In this document: positions 39,659 through 48,432 of the stretch, piece by piece
Layout of the letters: each line of letters starts with the position of its first letter
Numbering within the stretch: position 1 is the first letter of the stretch
From: Subtercola sp. PAMC28395
GTDB lineage: Bacteria > Actinomycetota > Actinomycetes > Actinomycetales > Microbacteriaceae
Assembly: GCF_018889995.1 (NCBI RefSeq)
Contig: NZ_CP076547.1
Location: 1,860,001-1,924,000, forward strand
DNA: 64,000 nucleotides
Direction of reading: 5' to 3'
Position numbers and translations under genes: made by a program
Notes under the pieces: model-generated
The model's database searches: none
What the model saw: only the letters and a program-made list of their open reading frames with translations
What the model was told of the DNA's origin: nothing

Positions 39659-40774
39659 GTGACAGGGAACGTGGGCAGCGACGGTGCTGCCGGCGCGGAT
39701 CGAGCCGACTACGACCTGATTGTGGTCGGTGGCGGGCCTGTCGGCCTGGCAGCAGCCATCGGCGCGCGGCAGCGGGGCTTGAGCGTCGTTGTCGTCGAAC
39801 CGCGTTCACTTCCGCTGGACAAGGCGTGCGGTGAGGGACTCATGCCCGGGGCCATGGCCGAGCTGTCGCGGCTCGGGGTCGAGGTCGACGGCCACACGAT
39901 CACAGGCATTGCGTATCGCCAGGGCTCGGGACCCCGATTCGCCACGCATGACTTCGAAGCTGCACCGGGCAGGGGAGTGCGGCGCCCCGAGTTGTCCGGT
40001 GCGCTGGCGCAGAGGGCGATTTCGTGCGGGGCCTCGTTCGTCGACGCCAAGGTGGCGGCACTGGTTCAGGATGCCCGGGGGGTGACGGTCTCGCTCAGCG
40101 GAGGCCCGGGCATCCGGGGCCTGTGGCTGTTCGGCTGTGACGGCCTGCACTCGCCCGTGCGGCGAATGGCAGGGCTCGAGGCGGTGCCCACGCGCAGACT
40201 CGTGCCTGCTCGACGACGATACGGTCTTCGGCGGCACTTCAGAGTGGCGCCGTGGAGCGACCGGGTCGAGGTGTTCTGGGCCCGGGAGTGCGAGGTCTAC
40301 GTGACGCCGGTCAGCGCCTCGACGATCGGCGTAGCGATCCTGGGTGGACGAGGGCTTGACTTCGAACGCGTGATCGCCTCGATCCCGGCGCTCGCAGCGC
40401 GTCTGGAGGGTGCAGAGCCGGATTCGGCTCTGCAGGGCGCCGGCCCGCTTCGCCAGCGAGTGAAGCGTCACGGCATCGGACGCGTGTTGCTGGTCGGTGA
40501 CGCGTCGGGTTACGTCGACGCGCTCACGGGCGAAGGGTTGCGCGTGGGTCTTGCCCAGGCGGCGGGGGCCGTGGCTGCCGTGGCTGGGGCACACGAGCCC
40601 GTCGAAGTGAATCGAAACTACGAGCGGGCGTGGTCCCGCGCGTCGCGCGACGCCAACACGCTCACGGCGGGTCTTCTCGCGCTGGCGCACTCCCCGTTCA
40701 GGCGACTTGTGGTTCCGATCTCCGCGGCCTTGCCTGCAGTATTCGGTGCGGCCGTCGAACGAATCGCCCGCTGA
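39659..40774 (+). CDS. FAD-dependent oxidoreductase/hydroxylase (SrsC type)
   Basis: The 371-residue flavoprotein has the Rossmann FAD motif VVGGGPVGLAAA (about 23-34), a GCDGLHSPVRR motif mid-protein and the second FAD motif LLVGDASGYVDALTGEG with GD. This is the aromatic-hydroxylase or geranylgeranyl-reductase-like group. By position it is the SrsC equivalent, which oxidises the resorcinol ring toward a quinone in S. griseus. GTG 39659 is 2 bases after the methyltransferase stop; GTG 39671 is an alternative. The frame further upstream overlaps the methyltransferase and is not used. Confidence 0.88.
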   Translation: MTGNVGSDGAAGADRADYDLIVVGGGPVGLAAAIGARQRGLSVVVVEPRSLPLDKACGEGLMPGAMAELSRLGVEVDGHTITGIAYRQGSGPRFATHDFEAAPGRGVRRPELSGALAQRAISCGASFVDAKVAALVQDARGVTVSLSGGPGIRGLWLFGCDGLHSPVRRMAGLEAVPTRRLVPARRRYGLRRHFRVAPWSDRVEVFWARECEVYVTPVSASTIGVAILGGRGLDFERVIASIPALAARLEGAEPDSALQGAGPLRQRVKRHGIGRVLLVGDASGYVDALTGEGLRVGLAQAAGAVAAVAGAHEPVEVNRNYERAWSRASRDANTLTAGLLALAHSPFRRLVVPISAALPAVFGAAVERIAR

Positions 40775-40865
40775 CGCGGTCGTCGCGATACACGTCGGCG
40801 GTGAAGCCGCTGGGAGTTCGGGCTCCCGGTCAGGCGGCGTTCTGGCGACAGATGAAAATAGAGTC

Positions 40866-41813
40866 GTGAACATCTTTCCTGAGGGCATGCGAAACCGGTT
40901 GCGATCGACGTTCACCGGCCAGCTCGAAGGCTCGCCCGAGTGGGTGCTGAAGCTGGAAGACGGTGATGACGCGGGCTACTTCGCGCCGGATTCGGCCACC
41001 TGGGCGGTCCACGGCCAGACCGCGACGATCGTCGCCGGTGTGAGGGCGCTGCTGATGCAGGCCATGCATCCGGGAGCGATGGCCGGCGTGCACGACCATT
41101 CCCGGTACAAGGAAGACCCGCTGGGGCGGCTCGCCGGCACCATCCGCTGGATCTTCACGGTGACGTATGCCGACACGGCGACCGCAGTCGCAACGTCGAA
41201 CTGGGTGCTCAAACTGCATGAACGCGTGACCGGCACCTACCCCGACGCGCAGGGTCTCTCGCACGACTACGCCGCGAACGACCCCGAACTCCTCTCCTGG
41301 GTGCACCTGGCGTTCACCGATTCGTTCCTGGCGACGGCGAAACTCTGGAGCGAACCCATCCCGGGCGGGCCAGACGCCTACGTTCGCGAATGGGCGAAAG
41401 CTGGCGAACTCATGGGGGTTCCGAACCCGCCCCGCTCGGAAGCCGAGCTCGCAGAGCAGTTGCAGGCCTTTCTCGACTCCGGCACCCTCGTACGAAACGA
41501 CCGCGTCGACGAGGCAGTGAAGTTCATCGGAAACCCCCCTCTCGCGCGCGCGATGATGCCCGCGTACCACGTGCTCTTCGCGGGCGCTGTGTCGTCGATT
41601 CCCGAGGAATACCGACGGATGCTCGGCCTCGAGGTCGCTCGTCTCGGGCCGGTGCGGCTGCCGGTTGTCGGCGCCACGCGGCTCGTGCTGAAGCTGGTCG
41701 GGGCGATGCTCGGCCACGAGGCTCCGAGCGAGAGCTCGGCGCGTCGCCGCCTGATCCGTCTTGGGCTTCTCTCAGCCGACCAGACCGTTGCAGCGGGGCG
41801 CGGCGCGGCATGA
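40866..41813 (+). CDS. MpaB/rubber-oxygenase-like protein (DUF2236)
   Basis: The 315-residue protein has the DUF2236 blocks MQAMHPGAMAGVHDHS, with histidines suited to haem or metal binding, and RYKEDPLGRLAGTIRWIF. The family contains the latex-clearing-like and MpaB oxygenases, but most members are uncharacterised. GTG 40866 is the best start (VNIFPEG); ATG 40887, with GAGGG close upstream, is an alternative. It follows the flavoprotein by 91 bases and could act on the same lipid, though nothing in the sequence proves it. Confidence 0.82.
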   Translation: MNIFPEGMRNRLRSTFTGQLEGSPEWVLKLEDGDDAGYFAPDSATWAVHGQTATIVAGVRALLMQAMHPGAMAGVHDHSRYKEDPLGRLAGTIRWIFTVTYADTATAVATSNWVLKLHERVTGTYPDAQGLSHDYAANDPELLSWVHLAFTDSFLATAKLWSEPIPGGPDAYVREWAKAGELMGVPNPPRSEAELAEQLQAFLDSGTLVRNDRVDEAVKFIGNPPLARAMMPAYHVLFAGAVSSIPEEYRRMLGLEVARLGPVRLPVVGATRLVLKLVGAMLGHEAPSESSARRRLIRLGLLSADQTVAAGRGAA

Positions 41814-41835
41814 CGCACTTCGTGGTGGTACCGCG

Positions 41836-41863
41836 GCTGGGCCGCAGCGGCGCCGGGCCCAGC
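41836..41863. terminator. GC-rich hairpin between convergent genes
   Basis: GCTGGGCC (41836-41843) pairs with GGCCCAGC (41856-41863), an 8-bp stem with a 12-base loop, in the 58-base gap between the MpaB-like gene and the small membrane protein. It is probably a bidirectional terminator. Confidence 0.5.
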
Positions 41864-41871
41864 TTCTGCAG

Positions 41872-42114
41872 CTAGCGGAACCGCATTGTCGGAGGCAGCG
41901 GCTTCGGTGGTTCTGAAGCCTTTCGCACACGCCGCCGCTCGACCCGTGCCGCGACGACCATGACCAAGGCGAAGACCATTCCGCCGGCCATGACAACCAG
42001 AAGCGGCGTGAGCAGCACATTGCGGGTCAGCGCGTTCGTCACTGCCGCCGCCACGGTCACAAACGAACCGATGAAGGCGAGCAGGGAGTACCTCGTCGCG
42101 CGGTCGATGTTCAC
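41872..42114 (-). CDS. Small two-TM membrane protein
   Basis: The 80-residue protein has two hydrophobic spans (about 10-28 and 35-56), then a strongly basic tail (ARVERRRVRKA) that should be cytoplasmic. No family is recognised. The GTG start at 42114 lies 7 bases after the aldo/keto reductase stop codon, so it is the second gene of that operon. The frame stays open further upstream inside the reductase gene, but that part is not hydrophobic. Confidence 0.65.
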   Translation of the reverse strand: MNIDRATRYSLLAFIGSFVTVAAAVTNALTRNVLLTPLLVVMAGGMVFALVMVVAARVERRRVRKASEPPKPLPPTMRFR

Positions 42115-42121
42115 TTCTGCC

Positions 42122-43126
42122 TCAGGCCACGCGAGATGCTGGCGAGACGGTCTTCGACGGGTCACGCTCGACGACGTCGCCGAGTGCCTCATCGATCCTG
42201 GTGAGAGTCTCGGCGTCGATCTTCACACCGGCGGCGGCGACGTTCGACTCGATCTGCTCCGGCTTCGACGCGCCGATGATGGCGGAGGCCACGTTCGGGT
42301 TCTGCAGGACCCACGCCACGGCCAGCTGCGCCATGGTGAGCCCGAGGTCGTCGGCGATCGGCTGCAGCTTCTGCACCCGCGTCAGCGTCTCCTCCCTGAG
42401 CCAGCTCTTGATCATGTCGTCGCCGCCCTTGCTGTCTGTTGCGCGGGTTCCGGCGGGCAGCTCAGCACCCGGCTTGTACTTGCCGGTCAGCACGCCCTGC
42501 GCGACGGGAGACCAGACGATCTGTGAGATGCCGAGTTCTTCGGAGGCGGGCACGACCTGCTCTTCGATGACACGCCAGAGCATCGAGTACTGAGGCTGGT
42601 TCGACACGAGCTGAAAGCCGAGCTGCGTGGCGAGGGTGGAGGCCTCGCGAAGCTGGGCTGCCGTCCACTCGCTCACACCGATGTACAGCGCCTTGCCTGA
42701 GCGCACCACGTCGGCGAATGCGGTCATGGTCTCTTCGAGGGGCGTCTCGTAGTCGTAGCGGTGCGCCTGGTAGAGGTCGACATAGTCGGTGCGCAGCCGG
42801 TCGAGCGAGCCGTTGATCGACTCGAAGATGTGCTTGCGCGAGAGGCCCGTGTCGTTGTGGCCCTTCGGTCCGGTCGGAAAGTAGACCTTCGTGAAGATCT
42901 CGAGAGACTCGCGTCGCTCGTTCTTGAGGGCCTTGCCGAGGACCTTCTCGGCCACGGTGTTGGCGTAGGCGTCTGCGGTGTCGAAGGTCGTGATGCCTGC
43001 TTCGAGAGCCGCGGCCACGCTGCGTTTCGCGATGTCGTTCTCGACTTGCGAGCCATGGGTCAGCCAGTTGCCGTAGGTGATTTCAGAGATCTTGAGTCCA
43101 CTGTTGCCGAGGTAACGAAATTCCAT
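42122..43126 (-). CDS. Aldo/keto reductase
   Basis: This 334-residue TIM-barrel NADPH oxidoreductase has a complete tetrad: Asp49 and Tyr54 (DTADAYAN), Lys80 (TKVYFPTG) and His122 (YQAHRYD). The sequence resembles the potassium-channel beta-subunit/YghZ subgroup, whose members reduce aldehydes such as methylglyoxal. ATG 43126 has a TAGCGT hexamer 7 bases upstream. Confidence 0.9.
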   Translation of the reverse strand: MEFRYLGNSGLKISEITYGNWLTHGSQVENDIAKRSVAAALEAGITTFDTADAYANTVAEKVLGKALKNERRESLEIFTKVYFPTGPKGHNDTGLSRKHIFESINGSLDRLRTDYVDLYQAHRYDYETPLEETMTAFADVVRSGKALYIGVSEWTAAQLREASTLATQLGFQLVSNQPQYSMLWRVIEEQVVPASEELGISQIVWSPVAQGVLTGKYKPGAELPAGTRATDSKGGDDMIKSWLREETLTRVQKLQPIADDLGLTMAQLAVAWVLQNPNVASAIIGASKPEQIESNVAAAGVKIDAETLTRIDEALGDVVERDPSKTVSPASRVA

Positions 43127-43133
43127 GGAGTCA

Positions 43134-43139
43134 ACGCTA
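43134..43139 (-). promoter_or_regulatory. Candidate -10 hexamer (TAGCGT) for the aldo/keto reductase
   Basis: On the minus strand it is followed by 7 bases and the ATG at 43126. Confidence 0.4.
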
Positions 43140-43209
43140 CCCCTCGCCGCTGACAGCCCCGTGCGATCGGCGGGGCAGCAAGCGGTCGAAGCCGGTCATC
43201 CCCACGCGG

Positions 43210-46020
43210 TCAGCGAGCAAGGCCCAGTTTCGCGATCCCCACGAGGGATTCACCCGGCAGGAATGCGCGGGTGAGTGCCAGAGCGATCTTCGGGAGATCT
43301 GTTTCATCGCGATAGAGCAGGCTCATCCGTTCATACCGCGGATTGAATTTCGTCTTGAAGTTGTGCAGGGACTGGAACCCGTAGAGCGGTTCGAGAATGG
43401 TGCCGAGCGATTCGAGAAGGGCATCGATTCCGGTTGCGGCGGCATCTCCGTCGGCGCGAGCAAGAGGGGCACCCGAGAGCGAGACGAAGAGCGCGCCCTC
43501 CTCCTGGAACGCGAGGCACGACGAGGCGATCAGGAACTCCATGACGGGTTTGAAGGTGCCGTCGCTCCGGCGCCGCATCAGGTCGAGGGTCCAGCCCCGG
43601 ATCGAATCGTCGGCACCGTAGACCGGCAGCCACGACAGGAATCCCTGCACCGTGCCCGTCTCATCGAGGGCGAGTGCCGTCTTCACATGCGGGTCGAGCG
43701 CCTCGTCGACTCCGCCGAGCGTGAATCCCATCTCAGGCAGTGCCTTGTCGCCCACCCACTCCTCAGAGATCGCCCGCACCTGTGACGCCACGGCCCAGGG
43801 TTCCTCGGCCAGTGAGGTCATCCTGAAGGTGATCTTCTCGCGCTCGGCCCTGTTCAACGATGACCGGATGGCCTGCCACTTCTTGCCTGTCATCTCGAGC
43901 GTCGGCAGGTCGATGATGGTGTCTTCGGCCACCTGCAGGTGCGTCCAGCCCTGCGGTGCGGCGGCCAACGTCGCATCGGAGACCGAGAACAGGCACGGGG
44001 CCAGCCCGACCCGCTCGCACTCTTCCACGAACTCGGAGATCGTCGCCGGGAGTTTCTCGGCAGGGCCCACGGGGTCGCCGAGTGCGACGGCCACTCCTGC
44101 GTAACGCTGGTAGGCCACGAAACTCTCGCCGTCGGCCGTGACGAAGTATGAGTTCTCCTTCCACATGGTCATCCACGAGAGGGTGCCTCCGCCGTCGGAC
44201 GTCAAGATGTCGAGGGGGGTCTTCCGGGCATCCTGCTGTTGCCTGATCGCGCGGCGCGAGCGGCGAAGAGGCACCCGATACGCGGTTCTGCCGAGCCAGA
44301 GGATGACCAGCAGGGCGATCCACAATGAGGAGTTGGTCATCGCCTCGAACAGCGACGGAGGGAAGTCGACCGCGACGAACGCGTAGATCGCGAGCCCCAC
44401 GAACTCGAGCACGTTGAACACACCGAGGATGACAGCGATCACCCAGGGAAGGCGGTGGCCCAGGCGCACTCCATTGGCGATCAGCGCGATGATGACGACA
44501 TCGATCACCAGATCGACCCACGTGCTCGTCCCGGGCGTGGCCGATGCGGTCGCATCGTCGCCCGGCAGAATCGTGCCCACGATCTCGACGACAGCGAGTG
44601 TGATCAGGCTGGCGAAAGCCAGGATGCGCCATTCCCGGCTGCTCGGCCGGCCGGCGCGGTACTTCGGGCCGCGGATGAACGGGGTGGCGACGAACACCGC
44701 GACCACGCCCAGGAAGTGCTCCACGTCGGCCAGGGTGCCGATGTAGATGAGCGACACGGCAACATAGGCGAAGAGGGCGAAGCGCAGTCGCAGCCGCCAC
44801 GGTGCGCGGACTGTGCCCAGCACCGCCGCCAGGCACGCGAACATGCCGCCGGAGGGCCCCACGTCGTATTGAGTGGCGAGGTGATTGGCCCAGTCGCTGT
44901 CGAAGGAACGCGCCGCGAGCATGAAGAACGTGGTGCCGATGACGGCCACGATCTGCCCGCCGGCGAAGATGCCGATGGTCCTGAGCGAACCGAACTGCCG
45001 TTCTGCCCAGCCGACCGCCACGATCAGCCCGATCAGAATGACAGCGTAGTGGATGGGCAGCTGGGAGAAGAACGTGCCCGTGACGAGGGTCCACCAGTGC
45101 CCGTCGAGGAACGAGGGCAACCCGTAGGCGATGTCGTGGTACCAGGGCCGGTGAATGAGCGGGTCCCAGAGTGCGCCCGCGGCGAGCCCCGCGACGACGA
45201 AGATGCCGAGCAGGGTCGCAGCGAATGGTGTGCGGCGAAGCACCCGGCCGACCGGGCCCAGAACCACACCGAAGGCGGCTTTCACTCCGGCGATCCCGGT
45301 CGTTCCGGACTCCATTCCCGCCGCCGCGGCGAGCGGGCTGAGGCTGCCGTCCTCTTCGAACAGGTCGGACATCTGCAGTTCCGGCGCGGTGTCGGTCGAC
45401 GTGCCTGCCGAGACGCCCGCTGCCGCGCGGGCCTTTCGCGAGCGGTAGACCATCACGATCGCGATCACAACCGTGAGGGCCACCACCACGAGAAGCGCGA
45501 TCCAGGTGAACTGGTGCAGCAGGGTGATGGCGGCGGTACCCAGGCTGAACACGACGGTGGTCACCATCGCGGCCCAGAGCACCGAGCCGATGGCGTTCGC
45601 GGCGAGAAAACGGCGGTAGGGCATCCGGAGCGTACCGGCCAGTGGGCCGATGAGAATGCGGAGCAGCGCGATGAACCGACCGGCGACCACCGCGTAGATG
45701 CCCCAGCGGTTCATGATGCCGATTGCCGAATGGATGCTCTGGGCGTTGAATCGCGCGGGAAACCGCCTGGCGCCGATAATCAGCAGGCGAGAGCCGAATC
45801 GTCGCCCGATGAGGTATCCGATCGAGTCGCCGACGATCGCACCCACGGCCGCGGTCGCGCCGATGGCCCAGGGGGAGATCGTGCCGTCGAGCGACAGGAG
45901 CGTTGCGGCCACCAGCACGGTCTCGCCGGGAAGCGGCACACCGATGCTCTCGACGGAAACGAACCCGAAGACGACGAGGAGCACTGCGATGGGCGGAATT
46001 GCCGCGAGCCACTGATCCAT
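43210..46020 (-). CDS. Three-module membrane protein: DedA + rhomboid-like + DUF2156 (MprF-type) domains
   Basis: The 936-residue protein appears to join three modules. (1) DedA/SNARE-associated domain, about 10-190, with VPLPGETVLVAA and the GRFIALLRILIGPLAG arginine motif of lipid-flipping DedA proteins. (2) A six-TM rhomboid-like block, about 265-455, with HWWTLVTGTFFSQ, a GxSG motif in GPSGGMFAC (about 390) and VEHFLGVV with the matching His (about 433). (3) Two or three more spans (about 470-600), then a soluble GNAT-fold DUF2156 domain (about 605-930) as in lysylphosphatidylglycerol synthases, with WKENSYFV and the C-terminal LHNFKTKFNPRYE. A role in membrane-lipid translocation and modification is inferred. 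Confidence 0.85.
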   Translation of the reverse strand: MDQWLAAIPPIAVLLVVFGFVSVESIGVPLPGETVLVAATLLSLDGTISPWAIGATAAVGAIVGDSIGYLIGRRFGSRLLIIGARRFPARFNAQSIHSAIGIMNRWGIYAVVAGRFIALLRILIGPLAGTLRMPYRRFLAANAIGSVLWAAMVTTVVFSLGTAAITLLHQFTWIALLVVVALTVVIAIVMVYRSRKARAAAGVSAGTSTDTAPELQMSDLFEEDGSLSPLAAAAGMESGTTGIAGVKAAFGVVLGPVGRVLRRTPFAATLLGIFVVAGLAAGALWDPLIHRPWYHDIAYGLPSFLDGHWWTLVTGTFFSQLPIHYAVILIGLIVAVGWAERQFGSLRTIGIFAGGQIVAVIGTTFFMLAARSFDSDWANHLATQYDVGPSGGMFACLAAVLGTVRAPWRLRLRFALFAYVAVSLIYIGTLADVEHFLGVVAVFVATPFIRGPKYRAGRPSSREWRILAFASLITLAVVEIVGTILPGDDATASATPGTSTWVDLVIDVVIIALIANGVRLGHRLPWVIAVILGVFNVLEFVGLAIYAFVAVDFPPSLFEAMTNSSLWIALLVILWLGRTAYRVPLRRSRRAIRQQQDARKTPLDILTSDGGGTLSWMTMWKENSYFVTADGESFVAYQRYAGVAVALGDPVGPAEKLPATISEFVEECERVGLAPCLFSVSDATLAAAPQGWTHLQVAEDTIIDLPTLEMTGKKWQAIRSSLNRAEREKITFRMTSLAEEPWAVASQVRAISEEWVGDKALPEMGFTLGGVDEALDPHVKTALALDETGTVQGFLSWLPVYGADDSIRGWTLDLMRRRSDGTFKPVMEFLIASSCLAFQEEGALFVSLSGAPLARADGDAAATGIDALLESLGTILEPLYGFQSLHNFKTKFNPRYERMSLLYRDETDLPKIALALTRAFLPGESLVGIAKLGLAR

Positions 46021-46130
46021 CTGGTGTCACTACCCCCTTGACCGGAGAGCGCATGCTGCCCTGGCATTCTTTATAGCAGGGCTGCGGCCGTGATCCCATG
46101 GAGCGGATGCTCTCCTGACAGACTGGTCTC

Positions 46131-47768
46131 ATGACAGCGACACTCGTGGCCAAGGGCCTTTCCGGCGGCCATGGGCACCGAGTACTCTTCTCCGACCTCG
46201 ATCTGACGGTTTCGCCCGGCGACGTCGTGGGGCTCGTCGGCGCGAATGGCGCAGGCAAGACGACCCTCCTGCGTCTCCTGGCCGGCGTAAACGCGCCCCT
46301 CGCCGGCTCCGTCTCGCTCGCCCCGACCGATGCGTTCGTGGGCTGGTTGCCGCAGGAGCATGAGCGTGTCGAGGGCGAATCCATCGCTGAGTACATCGGC
46401 CGGCGCACGGGCTGTTCAGCGGCGACCACCGAGATGGAGCTGGCCTCTGAAGCGCTCGGCTCCGATGACCCCGGTGCGGGCGATGCCTACTCGGTGGCGC
46501 TTGACCGGTGGCTGGCGAGCCGGGCTGCAGATCTGGATGACCGAATGCCGGCCACCCTCGCCGAACTCGGTTTCGACACCGATGTCTCGGCGTTGATGAC
46601 CGGTCTCTCTGGCGGGCAGGCGGCACGGGTGGCGCTCGCGGCCCTGCTTCTCTCGAGGTTCGACATCGTTCTGCTCGATGAGCCGACGAACGACCTCGAC
46701 CTCGACGGACTGGCCCGGCTGGAGGCGTTCGTCAGGGGCCTGCGGGGCGGCGTTGTGCTGGTGTCGCACGACCGTGAGTTCCTGGCCCGCTGCGTGACGA
46801 CGGTGGTCGAGCTCGACCTCGCCCAGAACAGCGTCGCCGTCTACAACGGCGGGTATGAGTCGTTCCTCGAGGAGCGTGCCACTGCCCGGAGGCATGCGAG
46901 AGACGAGTACGACGAGTTCGCGTCGAAGAAGGCCGACCTCGTCGGGCGGGCGCGTACCCAGCGCGAATGGTCGTCGCAGGGCGTTCGCAACGCCATGAAG
47001 AAGGCTCCAGACAACGACAAGATCCGTCGCCGTGCCGCCACTGAGTCGAGTGAGAAGCAGGCACAGAAGGTTCGCCAGATGGAGAGCCGCATCGCCCGCC
47101 TCGACGAGGTCGACGAGCCGCGCAAGGAATGGCAGCTGCAGTTCAGCATTGGCACGGCTCCGCGATCGAGTGCCGTTGTCGCATCGCTCGGTTCCGCTGT
47201 GGCCAGGCAGGGGTCATTCACCTTCGGGCCTGCCACCCTGCAGGTGAACGGGGGCGACCGTATCGGTATCACCGGGCCGAACGGTGCTGGCAAGTCGACG
47301 CTGCTCAGGCTGCTGCTCGGCACGCGTCAGCCCGACGAGGGCAGTGCATCCCTCGGCCGCAGCGTACAGATCGGCGAGATCGACCAGGCCAGGGCGATGC
47401 TCGACGGCGAGACGCCGCTCTTCGAAGCGGTGAGTGCTGTTGTTCCCGACATGCCCATCGCTGAGGTCCGCACCCTTCTCGCCAAATTCGGGCTGAAGGC
47501 TGACCACGTCGACCGGCCGGTTGCGAGCCTCTCGCCGGGCGAACGCACTCGCGCGGCGCTGGCCCTTCTGCAGGCACGGGGTGTCAACCTGCTCGTGCTC
47601 GACGAGCCGACGAACCACCTCGACCTGCCTGCCATCGAACAGCTCGAAGAGGCGCTCGAATCGTACGACGGCACCCTGCTGCTCGTCACGCACGACCGCC
47701 GGATGCTCGAGACCGTCACCCTGAACCGCCAATGGAATGTCGACGCAGGGAAGGTCGTGGAGGTGTGA
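46131..47768 (+). CDS. ABC-F family ATPase
   Basis: The 545-residue soluble protein has two ATP-binding cassettes and no membrane spans. Walker A motifs are GANGAGKTT (about 38-46) and GPNGAGKST (about 382-390), signatures LSGGQAARVA (about 160) and LSPGERTRAA (about 466), and Walker B blocks LLDEPTNDLD and LVLDEPTNHLD. The linker between cassettes is charged, as in ABC-F proteins that act on the ribosome (translation factors or antibiotic-resistance proteins); which of these applies here is unknown. The stop overlaps the next gene as TGATG. Confidence 0.92.
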   Translation: MTATLVAKGLSGGHGHRVLFSDLDLTVSPGDVVGLVGANGAGKTTLLRLLAGVNAPLAGSVSLAPTDAFVGWLPQEHERVEGESIAEYIGRRTGCSAATTEMELASEALGSDDPGAGDAYSVALDRWLASRAADLDDRMPATLAELGFDTDVSALMTGLSGGQAARVALAALLLSRFDIVLLDEPTNDLDLDGLARLEAFVRGLRGGVVLVSHDREFLARCVTTVVELDLAQNSVAVYNGGYESFLEERATARRHARDEYDEFASKKADLVGRARTQREWSSQGVRNAMKKAPDNDKIRRRAATESSEKQAQKVRQMESRIARLDEVDEPRKEWQLQFSIGTAPRSSAVVASLGSAVARQGSFTFGPATLQVNGGDRIGITGPNGAGKSTLLRLLLGTRQPDEGSASLGRSVQIGEIDQARAMLDGETPLFEAVSAVVPDMPIAEVRTLLAKFGLKADHVDRPVASLSPGERTRAALALLQARGVNLLVLDEPTNHLDLPAIEQLEEALESYDGTLLLVTHDRRMLETVTLNRQWNVDAGKVVEV

Positions 47769-48376
47769 TGGCTCGCGGTGCACCCGGCCCGGGCGCGAAC
47801 GGCATGCACGTGTACGTCGGTCTTGTTCGCGGAATCAATGTCGGGTCATCCACGCTGGTCGCCATGGCCGATTTCAGGAAGCTCTTCGAAGACCTGGGCT
47901 ACACAGATGTCGTCACCCTGCTTCGGAGCGGCAACGTGGTGTTCTCCTCGGCGAGCGATATCACCGCGGCTGACGTCACGGAGATCGAACGTATCTTTGC
48001 GAAGGTCGCCGGGTTCAGCGCGGGGTTCGTGGTGCTTTCGGCAGAGCAGTTTCTCGGCGTCGCCGCTGAGAACCCGCTGCTTGCCGTTGCTTCTGACAAG
48101 GCCAAGCTCGTGGTCGCGTATGTCCCGCTCGGCGAGGCTGGTGAGCCCGTCGTCGACCTCTTCGGGGTCTCGTTGCCCGACGCTGCCGAGCTTCTGCCTG
48201 AGGTGATCGCGGTCGGCCCCCGTGCGGTCTACGTCTGGTGCGCGAACGGCATCTCGAATTCGCGCGTGCCCGCGTCGTTCTGGAGACAGCTCGGCCCGGT
48301 CTACACGGCGCGGAACGTGAATACCGTGGAGAAGCTCGCGGCTCTGGTCACACAGAGGCTCAAGGCCGGGGAATGA
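47768..48376 (+). CDS. DUF1697 family protein
   Basis: In this 202-residue cytoplasmic protein, the DUF1697 landmarks are GLVRGINVG near the start, LLRSGNVVFSS, and a C-terminal NVNTVEKLAAL. The function of the family is unknown. ATG 47768 overlaps the ABC-F stop codon by one base, so the two are translationally coupled; the first 16 residues (MARGAPGPGANG) precede the usual family start. Confidence 0.88.
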   Translation: MARGAPGPGANGMHVYVGLVRGINVGSSTLVAMADFRKLFEDLGYTDVVTLLRSGNVVFSSASDITAADVTEIERIFAKVAGFSAGFVVLSAEQFLGVAAENPLLAVASDKAKLVVAYVPLGEAGEPVVDLFGVSLPDAAELLPEVIAVGPRAVYVWCANGISNSRVPASFWRQLGPVYTARNVNTVEKLAALVTQRLKAGE

Positions 48377-48420
48377 CTGGCTGACGGGGTATAAGCTGAG
48401 ATTGTTTCACTAAAGGGTTG

Positions 48421-48426
48421 TAGGCT
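48421..48426 (+). promoter_or_regulatory. Candidate -10 hexamer (TAGGCT) before the spermidine-synthase-like gene
   Basis: It is followed by 6 bases and the ATG at 48433. Confidence 0.4.
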
Positions 48427-48432
48427 CGATGG

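Noticed and set aside
43763..46429. Very long open frame (888 codons) antisense to the DedA/DUF2156 gene
   Set aside because: It is a codon-position shadow of the real gene in GC-rich DNA: Arg/Pro/Ala/His-rich, no domains, no ribosome site.
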